Positions 45,112 to 56,852 of a stretch of DNA of 64,000 nt are shown one piece after another. The translations under genes were made by a program, and so were the position numbers. The first letter of the stretch is position 1; the number at the start of each line of letters is the position of its first letter. Below the pieces are notes generated by a model. It ran no database searches. It saw only the letters and a list, made by a program, of their open reading frames with translations, and was not told where the DNA came from. The stretch covers positions 248,001-312,000 of the forward strand of contig JAIWZP010000010.1 of NCBI GenBank assembly GCA_025201375.1. The letters run 5' to 3'. This stretch comes from Gongronella butleri (Eukaryota > Mucoromycota > Mucoromycetes > Mucorales > Cunninghamellaceae).

Positions 45112-47860
45112 ATGGCGGACAACGTGCGACATAGCCAGCTAAATGCGAGTAAGAGCATGCACTTTCGCGTGGCTGTGGCCATTTCCTGACGCATATTGCC
45201 GTGTTTAGATGTCCTGCCTTCGTCAGCAGAAGAACTTGCGCAAAAGTATCAATCGCTCTTTCAAGACTACTCAAAGTAAGTCAACTTTTTTTTTTTCTCT
45301 GCACTCGACCCACTCGCTGTTTGATTGACGCGTTGCACAATAGGCTCAAAGCACAACACACCATTCTCAAAAAGGCTGTGAAAAAGGTATAGATGGAAGA
45401 CGAGAAATGAGGAGCCTCTTGGCAAAATTGGCGTTCGCCGAGCGTTTCCGACCAATTTGTCCCTCGTCTCAATTCAAACATCTGATTTTCTCGTGTAGGA
45501 ACGCTCCGAGAATACCATTCTCCAAGGAAATGTTAAGGACAAGGAAAAAGAGCTGCGCAAAGTAAGAATTCACGTCACAAAAAATGGGAGGACGATGCGC
45601 ATGAGCGTTGCTCACCCCGCCACTCCTTATTTTTCCAGCTCCAAGGGCAATTGGACATCCTTACCTTTCATAGCGAGCGCCTCTCGAAGCGCATTGAAGC
45701 GGTCCAAGATCTCGACACGGTAAGCAAATTGGTGGGAAATACGAAAAAAACTGATCATCTGGTCTCTCTCCCCCTCAATTGTCGCGTCACAGAAAGGATC
45801 GCATTTCTCGCTGCTTGGTGGTACAATCAAAAAGGAATTGGAGAAAAGCAACCAAGCCCTGGATGCCGCCAATGTGGATCTTGCCAAGAAAATCGAGGAA
45901 AATGGCAAGTGACGCGCGAAAAAAAAGATGCGAACGATCCGCTGACACGGTTTTTTTTTTTTGTTCTTCAGAGGAGTTGCATGCGGAACTCGCTGAGATC
46001 AACCACATTTACACGGACAATTTGAACGGGCTGTACCAGCAGATCAGCAAGCTTGAAAAGCAGGTGGAGGAGCTACAGGTCGAGCGGTCTCTGCTTCAAT
46101 CCGAGACGTCGGCGTCGACGGCGCTTGTCAAGGAAAAGGACGAGCTGGCGGCGCGTGTCCAAGAGCTGGAGGACAATCTGATTGAAAGCAGCAACAGCCA
46201 GGCAGTTGATGAGAATCAGCACGCGCAGATGCTTCAGAATCAGGAGAGTCTGCAGGACGAGATCAATGCGCTTCGTGCGCTTCTCTTTGCCAAGATGGGG
46301 CCCCTCGACACTGAAAGCGAGGCCACCAATGTCGCCGTCGCATCGCAGGCGCAAGAACATCTCCACGATATGAAGCAAATGACCAGTCAGTATATTGCCT
46401 CGCTTGGGGACAAGGTAAAACAAAACGACGCGACACGAACGTGCCTGAATGACCTCATTTGATTTACCATTCTTTTTGAATTGATCAAACTAGTCATCTG
46501 TGCCGAATGTGCCCCAGGAGGTGCTTGCCAAGCTCCAGCTAAAAGGCGACAGCTGGGCAGATGAAATGAAGCAGCTGACGGCCCAATTGAACAATTACAC
46601 GGGTAAAATCAAGGAGATCTCGTTCAACAAAAGCGGCAAATTTATCTGATTGTCCTTCTTTTTTTGTATTTTTTTAGAGCAAGTAACGTCTCTGCAGGCC
46701 AAGCAAGAGCAGGATACGCAGACAATTGAGGCGTTGACGACACTGTCCAAGGAGCTGGAGGAGACAATTGCTTCGCTCGAGCACGAGCAAGCGTCAGCAC
46801 AAGCGGAGCACAACACAATGGCGCAGTCGGCGAATGCGCGCATTGAGCAGCTGGAGACCGAAGTCAAATCGCTTTACAAGGTCAATGCCGCCTTGAAGCA
46901 CGCCAATGAGGAGCTTAGCGCGACAAGGGACACCCTCATCAAAGACAATGCCTCGTTCAGGATAGACATCACCGCCAAGGCCGACCAGCTGGCCAATGAT
47001 CTCGACGCCAAAAAGAAGGCACTCGACGACATGGAGGATACCTGTGCACAGCTGTCAAAGACCAATGACGCGCAGGTAAAAGAAAAAAAAAACTGAAAAA
47101 ATGTTAAAAAAAACGCCAATATGCGATATTGACGCGTCGTATTAGGCGTCGGAAATCTCGTCACTCCGTGAACAGCTTGCCAGCCGGGCGGCCAATGTGC
47201 CTGTGACCAATGGCGCGTCGGCGGCGGCGCAAGACGTTGTTGACGAGGACGATGAAAGCGACACCTTTGTATACCCAGTCCCCAACGAGCAGCCTGCGCC
47301 ATCAACACAAGAAGAACAGCCAAAAGAAAAGGCTGATTCCCCCGCCCCGGCGCAAGTCAATGGCAATGGCTCCTCGTCAAGTGAAATCGATGTCGACGCT
47401 ATTGTCGCTGAGCGCGAGGCCAAGCTAAAGCAATACTATGAGGCCCAGGTGGATCAATTGATGGACAAGGTACGTAAAAAATGGGCGAATTTCACTCAAG
47501 AGCGCGTTTTGACCTTTCTTTTTCTTTATTTTGATCAGCTACAATTGGTCGACAGCAAAGTCGCACGCTATGCTGGCATTGCCGAGGCGTTACAAGAGCA
47601 GCTCGCCAAGGAGGCAGAGGACAAAAAGGCTCTGCATGAGCAGATTCAAAAGCTGAAGGACGACAATGCCAAGCTGGAGGTATAAATAGTATTATTTTTT
47701 TTGGCACGTTTTGGACGCGCGAATAATCGTTCTCATTTTTTTTTTTCAATTGCAGGAAAATATCAGCACGACCGAAGCCAATTACCAGCGTCAGCTGGAC
47801 GTCATGACCGAGTATACCACGTCGCTGCAAGACCAATTGGTTCGGCAGCAAGCGCAATAG
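45112..47860 (+). CDS. PPP1R21-like coiled-coil protein (FERRY subunit Fy-2 homolog)
   Basis: In human cells PPP1R21 is a core subunit of the FERRY complex, which links mRNAs to Rab5 early endosomes. Twelve exons (45112-45148, 45209-45275, 45344-45386, 45499-45561, 45639-45719, 45793-45904, 45972-46414, 46494-46602, 46678-47075, 47146-47469, 47539-47679, 47756-47860) give 640 aa in frame. The N-terminal KLRAQ domain is clear: LAQKYQSLFQDYSKLKAQ, ILQGNVKDKEKELRKLQGQL, LDILTFHSERLSKRIEAVQ. The conserved element AKKIEENEELHAELAEI spans exons 6 and 7. The remainder is almost continuous coiled coil with an acidic Pro/Ser break near 500. Intron 6 (45905-45971) has a GC donor. Golgins are an alternative for the coil, but the KLRAQ matches favour PPP1R21. 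Confidence 0.85.
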
Positions 47861-47956
47861 TGCCCATTGAAATATTGATTTAAACAAGTTTATTTTGCTC
47901 GTTGATTGCGATATCATACAGAGGGGGGGGGGAAGGCGGGTATAAAGAGTAAATTT

Positions 47957-49825
47957 TCAGCCAAAGAGAGCGCCAGTGCCCACGATCTTTCGGTGTTTGA
48001 GCTGGCACGATTTGGCAGAGCGGCCCGTGTTTAATTCGTGTGCAACTTGCTGCCAATCGGTGTCCGTGTTTGGATTGATGTTTTGCACAAGATTCATGAG
48101 CTTGATGCGCTCGGATGGTGTCCAGTGCGGCCGTTTGCCTCGTTCAAAGCCTTTTGGTGGATTCAGCGCAAGCCAATGTTGCCTGCATGCTGAGCCTGTC
48201 CGATTAGAGCCCATCATGCGTGCCACTTTAGCCCAATCAGTGTTGTCGGCGATGATGGTGGCCGGCAGCGCGTCTTTTTCAGACGTCGACGACGGCCCCG
48301 GCTGCTCTTGGCAGAGCGTAACAAGGGTCTGCAGCTGCTCCGAGGCATCTGGTGTCCACGAGCCGTGAGTTTCATGATGTTGGTGCCATTTGTACCATCG
48401 CTTGAGGCGGTCTGGCGAGCGCTGCGGCAGGTATGTCTTGGCAATCGCGTCCCAGTCGTGGCCAAACATGTCAATGCCTTGGAAAAGCAGAGAAATCTCG
48501 TCATCGCTAAGACGCTTGTGTTTGAGCATTGCAGGGTCCGCGTTGCGCTGAAGTAAACTGTGGTAATGCCCCATGCACTGCTTGGGTGAGCGCGAGAAGC
48601 CGTGCTCTGTCAGTGCACGCGCCACAGCGGTCCAATCCCTTGTATAGCGTGTGTCATCTTCATCGGCATCTTTGTTCATTCGTCGTGTTTCTTCCTGTTG
48701 TCGTAGTTGGGCATGGAGAAGCGCGTCTTCCTCGTCGGTCCATCGTTCGCGTCGCTGCTGGCTGGTGATGGCAGTGTCAGGCTCCTTTTTTCGACGCGAC
48801 GCGACCGTGGAGATGTGGAATTGGCTGTTGAGATTGTTGGGCTTGACTCTGATGCCTTTTTGTAACTGGTCAACGACAAGGCCGCTCAATCGGTGCATCC
48901 AACCGGCCGGCGACTCGTCTGTGCGCTGCGCTGCGTCGTGACCCAGCATGATTTGCCAAATTCGCTTGTCGTCACGAAATCGGATACGACAAGCGCTAAC
49001 AGACAAGTTGACGGTGGCAGCGACTTTTGCCCAAAGATCTTTGCCATAGTTTGATTTTGCATACAGATGCACGGCCTCCCAGAAGCGCAGATCCATGTCG
49101 GCGGGCAATTCATTGTCATGGTGATTCGTAGGGCGCAGGTAATTGTCGTACGCGAGTCTGCATTGTGTCGGTGGGCGGCCAGGAAGCTCCTTGTCGTCGG
49201 CTAATTTTGCCCATGAAGAGATGCCCAGGCGAATGGACCTCCGCAGCAGAATATGAAGTTCATCAATGGTCCATGGCGTGTGCTTGATGTCGGGCGCCAA
49301 ATTCTCCATGTAGCGCGTCCGAATCGCTGCACCGCTACGATGCGGCAGGTGATTTTCTTGAATCAGCATCCATTGCTTGCCCAATTTGCCCACAGCCTGC
49401 AACAGCGTCGCGTCCTCTTGCGGTGTCCACCGGCCCTTGGCCAGTCGAGGGTCCATGCTCGTCTTCCACGCCTGGTACAGCGCTCGTGGTGTCCGTTGCG
49501 GCAGATAATGCTTGGCAATGAGCGCGTATTGTGTGCCAAATTCCTCGAGACCCTTGGCAAAAAGCGCGCGCTCGTCTTCCGTCAGCCGGCCCCTGCAAAT
49601 CGAAGGATCCAATACTTCACGGTATCGCCTCCCGCACCCGTCTGCCGTGCGGTGCGGCAGCACGTGTCGTGCCGCATCTTTCCACCGCGGACCATTCGCA
49701 TGCACATAGTCCTTGAGCAGCTGATCCTCCCACGGCTCCCACGATGACTTGCGATACCACCGATCTACGCTACACTGCAACGGCCGCCGCAGCACCGCCA
49801 CAGGACGCGCAAAAACACGAAACAT
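47957..49825 (-). CDS. Protein with about nine Myb/SANT repeats and presequence-like N-terminus
   Basis: Single exon, 622 aa. About nine Trp-based Myb/SANT units fill the protein, for example WEPWEDQLLKDYVHANGPRW, GRWTPQEDATLLQAVGKLGK, HTPWTIDELHILLRRS, RERWTDEEDALLHAQL and RPHWTPSERIKLMNLV. Between them are recognition-helix-like ends (HRTADGCGRRYRE, HRSGAAIRTRYME, NRTGSACRQHWLAL). Such arrays bind DNA (Bas1, SNAPC4). Unexpectedly, residues 1-28 (MFRVFARPVAVLRRPLQCSV) look like a mitochondrial presequence: basic, hydroxylated and free of acids up to Asp21. It may therefore act on organellar rather than nuclear DNA. It is convergent with the PPP1R21-like gene, with only 96 bases between stops. 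Confidence 0.8.
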   Translation of the reverse strand: MFRVFARPVAVLRRPLQCSVDRWYRKSSWEPWEDQLLKDYVHANGPRWKDAARHVLPHRTADGCGRRYREVLDPSICRGRLTEDERALFAKGLEEFGTQYALIAKHYLPQRTPRALYQAWKTSMDPRLAKGRWTPQEDATLLQAVGKLGKQWMLIQENHLPHRSGAAIRTRYMENLAPDIKHTPWTIDELHILLRRSIRLGISSWAKLADDKELPGRPPTQCRLAYDNYLRPTNHHDNELPADMDLRFWEAVHLYAKSNYGKDLWAKVAATVNLSVSACRIRFRDDKRIWQIMLGHDAAQRTDESPAGWMHRLSGLVVDQLQKGIRVKPNNLNSQFHISTVASRRKKEPDTAITSQQRRERWTDEEDALLHAQLRQQEETRRMNKDADEDDTRYTRDWTAVARALTEHGFSRSPKQCMGHYHSLLQRNADPAMLKHKRLSDDEISLLFQGIDMFGHDWDAIAKTYLPQRSPDRLKRWYKWHQHHETHGSWTPDASEQLQTLVTLCQEQPGPSSTSEKDALPATIIADNTDWAKVARMMGSNRTGSACRQHWLALNPPKGFERGKRPHWTPSERIKLMNLVQNINPNTDTDWQQVAHELNTGRSAKSCQLKHRKIVGTGALFG

Positions 49826-50358
49826 GACAAGTGCCCTGGAACAAAAAAGGGAGAAAAAGGGAGGACAAGGGAGGAAAAAACGAGAAACACAAAGGACAAT
49901 GAAAAGGTCGGCATTTCAAATGGACGTTTCCAGCCGCGTAAAGGCGTAATGCGATCCCGACTTTTTTTCAAACGGACGAAAGACACGCAAAATGTATGAT
50001 AAATATCATAAAATGAGCCTGATGATGCGCCCAATGCGGCAATCCTGCTTCAGACAAGTTTGCTTGTGGGAAAGGACGCTGATGATATGATACAGCCACA
50101 GTTTAAATTTACTTTTGTTTTTGTTTTTGCGGATTGTCAACCACGACAGCACCATTATTGGAGTCAATCGCTGCTAGCGGCAAAGACGAAATTCAGCGTC
50201 AGTCCTACAGCATGAGCAACCAGGCATTTTCATGCGCGTCGCCTCGCATTCATGAAAACAAAAAGGGAATTAAACAATGAATTAGGTGACAACAAGGATT
50301 TTATTGAATGATCAATGGGGAGAGAGACGGGGCGGATGTGGATTTGGCGTAAAGAAGC
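49826..50358. other. Intergenic between Myb-array gene and eL6
   Basis: Leader of the Myb-array gene (CT-rich on the minus strand) and the 3' region of eL6. No gene. Confidence 0.4.
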
Positions 50359-51051
50359 TTAGAACTTCATGTCGTGGGGGAATTGGCCCTTGGACAAGGA
50401 GAACTTGGCGGCCAAGTATTGGCGGAGGAAGGGGGTCTTGGCGACGGCCTCGAGGATGGCCTTGTCAACGGCACGCTGGTCAGCGACCTTGGACTCGCTG
50501 GTGGCGACCTTGGACTCCTTCTTGGCCAAGAATTCCTTCTCCTTGGTGTCCTTGGACTTCTTGAAGTAAGCGTCGTTGAACTTGGCATCGACCTCGGGGA
50601 TCTCGATCTTGGTGGAGGTGGCGATGACGTAGGCCTGGTCGACGCGGCGGATGGGGACGCCGTTCAAGCGGAAAGGACCGGTGACGAGAAGCAAGCCCGA
50701 GTCCAATTGCTTCAAGACGACGACGCGCTTGCCGCGGTGGCGACCGGCCAACAAGATGACGACGGAGCCGGCAGAGATCGAGCCACGGAGGGGAGCGGTC
50801 TGGACGGTCTTGCGCGACTTCTTGGGGACGGGGACATCCTCGGCGGGGTAGAAGCGCGAGGCCTTGGCGGCGGGGACAGTGCGCTTGCCACCGTTCTTAG
50901 CGCCCTTGACCTCAACGGTCTTGTCGGCAGCAACCTCCTTGGCGGGGGCAGCAACCGAGTACTTTTCGCGCTTGAAAAGACCCTTCTTGCGGTAGATAGC
51001 AGTGCGGCTGTAGCGGGACACGCCGGGAACAAGGACAGAGTTTCTAGCCAT
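50359..51051 (-). CDS. RPL6: 60S ribosomal protein eL6
   Basis: Large-subunit cytosolic ribosomal protein. Uninterrupted 230-aa frame from ATG 51051. A Lys/Arg-rich N-terminus (SRYSRTAIYRKKGLFKREKY) leads to the KOW-like eL6 core: GSVVILLAGRHRGKRVVVLK, SGLLLVTGPFRLNGVPIRRV and YVIATSTKIEI. The C-terminus (FSLSKGQFPHDMKF) is typical. Extreme codon bias (AAG, GTC, GCC) fits high expression. A 354-codon ORF on the opposite strand is a by-product of that bias. Confidence 0.97.
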   Translation of the reverse strand: MARNSVLVPGVSRYSRTAIYRKKGLFKREKYSVAAPAKEVAADKTVEVKGAKNGGKRTVPAAKASRFYPAEDVPVPKKSRKTVQTAPLRGSISAGSVVILLAGRHRGKRVVVLKQLDSGLLLVTGPFRLNGVPIRRVDQAYVIATSTKIEIPEVDAKFNDAYFKKSKDTKEKEFLAKKESKVATSESKVADQRAVDKAILEAVAKTPFLRQYLAAKFSLSKGQFPHDMKF

Positions 51052-51645
51052 TGTTATCTAATACAAGAAAAAAGAAAAAAAAAAGGGTCAGCACGGCCGG
51101 ACGTCCACAAATTCTCAATTGTGAAAGCAAAAAAAAGGAGGCAATCAAAAACGAGCGACGAACGACCATCATGTGTGTGCTGTGTGCGTGTGTCGTGTGT
51201 GTTGTGCGAGTGGTGTGTCATAGTGCGAGCAAGAAGAAACCGGCAATTGCTGTGCAAAAAAAAAAAAAAAAAAGACAAAAGGATCTCTGGCCCATCCATC
51301 CATCGTCAAATGGCATGTTCCATCCATCCATCCATCCTGTCGTCATCTCTGTTGCCACAACAAAGGAACACCCTTGCGCTTGTCGCTCGTCGTTGCCCTC
51401 GATTGCCTCCTTGCTTCCTAGGAGTGTGTAAAAAGTAGACGTACCTAAGCAATGAATAAAGAAAAGAGGAAGAAAAAAAAAGCAACAAGAGCAAGGCGCA
51501 CCCCTTTTGATCAAATTGGGAACAGCGGGGTGCCCGGCGAAACCGGAGATTGAATTCGGAGCCGGACAAGCACAATGCAGATTTTTGTCCGGCCCCATTT
51601 GCGTCTCGTTTCTCCTTTCACCTCTTTTCTGCCCAAAGAACATCG
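51052..51645. promoter_or_regulatory. Divergent upstream region of eL6
   Basis: 594 bases containing an A18 run (about 51257), a GT-rich stretch (51175-51230) and a 'catccatccatcc' repeat (51293-51338). The eL6 leader could contain an intron, which is common in ribosomal genes. The plus-strand side is CT-rich just before 51646. Confidence 0.4.
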
Positions 51646-51843
51646 ATGGACAGCGCGTACACGTACGTTCACTGGGAAAAATCAAATCTGCCGGCCATGG
51701 CCGACGAATGGATTGGAAACAAGCTTGAGGACGATACGATCAAGTTGTCGGACACCATGGCAACCAGCATGCAGACCGACGACGCCTCGGTTTTCAACAA
51801 GCCTGAGAAGCCCACTTGGCAGCCACACCCCATGGAAGATTAA
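51646..51843 (+). CDS. Possible small protein (65 aa)
   Basis: Short ORF from ATG 51646 to TAA, preceded by a pyrimidine-rich leader like those of real genes here. It is acidic and hydrophilic, with Trp residues (DEWIGNKLEDDTIKLSDTM, KPTWQPHPMED) and no signal or transmembrane segment. Codons look gene-like (GAC/GAT, AAG, ACC). Not recognised. It could also be the last exon of a longer gene. Confidence 0.45.
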   Translation: MDSAYTYVHWEKSNLPAMADEWIGNKLEDDTIKLSDTMATSMQTDDASVFNKPEKPTWQPHPMED

Positions 51844-54800
51844 AACACGATGATACCCTATGAATTGCTACTTGATCGCTGCGTCGCTCCTTTTCATAAC
51901 CAAGTCTCTCCTTGAACTTGGCTTTTTTTTTTTCCTTTACAAATAATACACAAGCACGGTCTCCTCTCTCTCAATGTCCCTTGACGGTGCCAACATCCCT
52001 TCACGTTACGTACTCGGCCCCTTCCATCGCCCCTTTGATCTCCTTTGCTCAATAAAAGTAAAAAAAAAAAAAAAAAAGTGAGCATGATGCATGATTCTTA
52101 TTTTTGAATCTGCGCGCGCGGCGCGTGAAGAAGGACCTTTTGAACCGTGCTTTTGCCCTGAAGAAATGCCACGAGCGAGCCAAGACTGAGGGCTACCTTG
52201 TGCTCGCATGGCGCATACCATGTCCTGGATCGTGCGTCCTGTGCGGCGCCGACCTGTTTTTTTTTTCCATTTGTTGCATGACAAGCACAAAGGTCGTCAT
52301 GATTTTCTTTTTGTCTGTTTGCTCCCCCAAAGATCGATGGTCGGCTTTTGTATGCCTGACACGGCCATTTTGCCTCCCGTTTCCCCACGCCCCAATGGGT
52401 AAGCCGAAAAGTAAAATAAAAAAAAAGGAGCGACATCCGACGTGCGTCATGCCCTCGGTAAAAAAGGATGGCCCCATTTTTTTTTTCAATTGGGAACGCG
52501 TCACGACTAGCCATGATGGGCGTTTTTATTTTCTCACGCATTGCCCATCCGTCATCATCGGATCAGATTGAGTGAGAAGGCGCGAAGAAAGGGGAAGGGC
52601 ATGGATCAGATGGCGTAACTATGGCGACTTTCAAGTTTTTTTTTTTTTTTTTTTTGACATGCAATGACGAATGTACAAAAAAAAAAGGGGGGGGGAACGA
52701 AAGTTTCAATGCATCCTTGGAAGGGCAAAAGGGAGCTTTCCCCTGCCATTGTTCTATGAAAAGACCAGACCCAGCACGGGCAATGCACATCGGCCGACGT
52801 TTCGATCAGGGCTTTTTTTTTTTCTCCTTTTGCTCATTTTCTATCATCTCGCGATCCTCGCCCTCCCCCCATCGCGCCCCTTGGGCTTCCCCTCGCTCAC
52901 CGACCCTTGATCCAGTGTAACAAATCCGCATGGATCTTCACTCCCTTGCTCCCTAGGTTGAGAATTAGCCTCTTCCGATCGAGGCAAAAGCATGTTGATC
53001 CATCAGAAATCGCGAATTTGCGTGATAAGGGCCTGCTTTCATCGCGATGCGCAACCAATTGGACGTGTCAACGAGTCTGTTGTTCTCAGGTGACAACATT
53101 GTCGCCCATCTCCCATTGTAAAGTTCAAAATCGCATTGGGCGTTGACAACCTTTTTTTAGGCTCAAACTTCTATTGGGCGTGTGCGCGCGGCGCAAAACT
53201 GAGATCAATTGAGGTGCGATCGCGCTCCCTTCATCGTCCCTTGGACACGCGCGCGCAAGTGCACACTTTTTACCCTGAGGAAGCAGGTGCCAATGCTTTT
53301 TTTTTTAATCTTACAATGTGAATCCTGGAAGCCACAAGAAGCACGCAAAAAAAAAAACAGGTTTTGTCTTGTTTTTGATTAAAAAAGTTGGCATCCAGGG
53401 TGAAAAAAAAAGTGGTTGCGTGTGTGGCACATTGAAGATTCAAGGGCCAATGGCTTTGGGGGCCCAGCTGCGTGCAGCACACACGCCCTTGATCGTGCGG
53501 GCAGGCCAGGCACAGCTTAAACCAAGCTCCCGTCCTGTTAAACCACGAGCAGCCAACGGCGATGCTCGTAAGAATGGGAAGCGCCCTTGCTCGCACCTTT
53601 TCCCCCTCGCCTTCCCCCCTTCCCTTGAACGCAAGCCGCATGTTGCACACAAATTCAGCTTTTTCTGATTTTTGTCCAAGGTTTTTTTTTTTTTTTTTGT
53701 CGCGGGGCTGGTGTGTCATGCGTGAATTGGAGGCACAGGCGATCCCTTGCACTTTTTTTTTTTTTCTTCGAAATTCATGCTAAATTTCATCCCCGATACA
53801 GTATGCCAAATTGGGCGATGGCGCGCCCTGAAAATGTCAAAAGAGCTTCTTGGGAAAGCTAGATGGCGGACAACATTGTCTAAAACAAGGGCCGATCACA
53901 CTACTGATGCAAGTCGTCGCTAAAGTTGAGAAAACAAACAACACCATTGAGAGATCAAATTGGCATCAAAACAGAGCTAAAAAAAAACTTGGGGCCGAAT
54001 TGGCCACTGCAAGCACGCCAAGATCACATCTAAAAAAAAAAGCTTATCAACGACGATGTATTTGTGTTCATCGCCCCTCGACTCTCTCTCTTCCTTTGAC
54101 CCTGGGGGGAGGGGGGAGGGGACACGCAGCCTAATTGAGGGAAAATGCTGATTGGCTGTCCCCCTAACAAGGACCTCCTTTTGCAGGGCCAATGCCGAAA
54201 TGAGATGGGGCTTTCATAAAAAAGGAGGTGTGCGCCCTCCATTCTCCCTGGCCCATCGTCTCCCTCGTATCCCCCTCCCCGCCCTTCTGACCCATCATGA
54301 CAAAAAGGTTGTGCTCGATCGTCTCCCATGCCATTGTTCCATGGCAATCGCTCCTTTTCACCCCCTTTTGCCCTGAAAGATCGCGCATCTTTGCGTATTG
54401 AGTGAGGCATGTTTAGATCATCTGGTGTCATTCAGAGACGCGTCTCATTTGAACAAAGCAAGAATGCTACAATCATCGTCAGATGGTGACAACATTGATG
54501 CGACCCATCAAAACGCAAAAAAACACAGATACAACGCGTTTTAAAACACATCGATGATCGTGTAGCATGCATGAAACGCGCGCGCGCGCGCGCGTCAAAA
54601 AAACAAAAATAGTTGCCAGAATGACACGCCATTCTTTTTTTCTGAGATGGGACTTACCGCCGTTTCCCCCCTTTTTTTCATTTTATTTTATTTTGAAAAT
54701 TGAGCAAATCTGCACTTCCAATGACGCACATACAACCCCGACCGGGTGCTAAAGTGGCCACCCCCCATCCCTGCTGGATGAGCGTGCCCGGCTCGTTCAA

Positions 54801-55860
54801 AAGAGATCGAGAAGGTCTGTGACCAAGAAGCAAAAAAAAAAAAAAAAAAAAAAGGCGCGGCCTTGCCCTTGCTTACCCTTTTTTGTCCGAGGATGGCGTG
54901 GATGCGCGTTTTGCATACCATTTTTCTCCCCATGGAGAGTCAGACAGACAGATGCAAAACCCCAAAGTGAAATTGAAAAAAAAAGTGGAGAGGTGGAATA
55001 AAAAATTAATGAAAATTAGCCATTCCTTGCACTGGGGTATTGCCAATTAAGCCGGCCCGCCTTTTTTCATTTCTCTTTTATTTCATTTGATTCCATACAG
55101 TGGGTGACATGGGCGGCAAAAAAATAAAATAAAATAAAACAAAGTGCGCACTACACCCTTGGGGGGGGAAGCCACCAAAAGGCTCAATGGATGGACCATG
55201 GGCAACTTCATCCTCACATTTCACGCAACGCACGCGCGCGCGCGCGCCTCCTGATCACCACACTGGTCTCTCCTAAACCACAGACCGCGGGTGAGGTGAG
55301 CATGGGAAAAAATTAACAAACAGAGAGAAAAAGGCGCAGTCCCTTGCCCTGAGCTCAGGATAAAAGACTTGCACACGCACGTTAACGCACACACATACAC
55401 ACGTTCACTCACAAACATCACATCATGCCGACAGCAAGGGTCGAGGGCGCGACGGGCTTGCTGTGAGAGAGCCCCAATGAAGAAAAAGGGGACGCGTTCT
55501 CCTTTTTTTTTTTTTCCTTTCTTTCTTTCTTTGGGATTGCTGCGCGCCCCTTGGTCAGTGGGTAGGCTTTCGGGTTCTAAAAATCTTGATTATGATCATT
55601 ATTGTTTGGCCATGGGCCCCTTTTTGTCATCCATGCGCGTCCCAATGACACGCAAAGGGAGGCTTGGGGGGATGAAGAGAAGAAAGGAGCGATAAAAAGA
55701 GAGAAAGAGTGCGCGTCCCACCCCCCAGGGAGCAATTGGAGGGAGAGGGGGGAGGAGACAGGACGAGCACTGAGAGCGCGTAAAGAGGAGAAGAGCAAAA
55801 AAATTTTTTTGTCACGGTCTGTGATCACTTTACCATGGCCGTGAATTGCATTGCCGGGGC

Positions 55861-55898
<38 letters not shown>

Positions 55899-56707
55899 CA
55901 AGAAGGCACACAAAACACGCGTCATTGGGGGACCAAACGCACAAACACGCACACACAGAGCGCCCCGATGCAATGCAAAGGGAAAAAATCAGGGACCATT
56001 GCATCGATTGCCAAAAGGTTGTCATTGCCCGCTTTTTCACTTTTTTTGTTGTTTTGTTGTGATGGGACGATCGCCCAAGAAGAAAAATGAGCAAGATGTT
56101 GTTAGAGCGTGTTGCTTTTGTGGGCACGCGTGTGCGTCGTGACGCAGAAAGCGCGCTGCCCAAATAAAGCAAAACGAAAGAATCACACCCCAAGTTGTCA
56201 ATTGGAGCAAATAAAATAAAGCATACCAATGAGTCGATAGATTGTACATATTTATCATCAATTGACCTTGTAAATTTACAAAAAAGAGCGCTGGCATCAT
56301 CCCCTCACTTATTAAAAATGGGGGTGCAAAAAAAGTAAAATGCAAAAAAAAAAAAAAAAAAAAAACGCGCTCAATTGACAGGGGCCGCCTGGCCAGCCAG
56401 GTGTGAGCATTGTGTGCTTGTGCGTGTAGGTGTGTGTGTGCTTGTGTGTGTGTGTGTGTGTGCTTGTGTGTATGTGCGTATGTGTATATGTGTGTGTATA
56501 CGTGTGTGTCGGGACAAGGAGGATGTAAAAAAATAAAATAAAAGCAGGATCCCCCCAAGTTGTCGTCCCCCTATTTCTCGTGCGAGAGTTGCCTCCGTGA
56601 AAGCTCCCTGTCACCCCGGGATTTCATCGACACTCGGGAGATGACAAAAGCACTCCCCCCCCAGTCCACACGCGCGGCACACACACACACGCTCTGCATA
56701 AATTGGC
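51844..56707. other. Gene-free ~5-kb region upstream of the SANT/Myb gene
   Basis: No ORF has recognisable content and none splices into one. The stretch is rich in homopolymers (T33 at 55864-55896, A22 near 54833, T19 near 52639) and alternating CG runs (54577-54594 and near 55233-55247). A GT-rich microsatellite runs about 56405-56510. It may hold long promoter elements of the regulator gene at 56853, or lncRNA. Confidence 0.45.
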
Positions 56708-56715
56708 TATAAAAG
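56708..56715 (+). promoter_or_regulatory. TATA box of the SANT/Myb-like gene
   Basis: TATAAAAG lies 145 bases upstream of ATG 56853, followed by a CT-rich leader. Confidence 0.55.
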
Positions 56716-56852
56716 ACAATGAGAAAAAGACGCTTTCCATTTTTTTTCTTTTTTCTTCTCACAGAACAATTCAATTCCACCTCTTTTTTTCTCCATCTCA
56801 TCTTTTTACTTTTTCATCCTTTCACTCTCACCCAAATCCCAATTGATTCATC

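Noticed and set aside
50374..51438. 354-codon plus-strand ORF opposite eL6
   Set aside because: Antisense shadow; Gly/Leu/Asp-rich with no domain.
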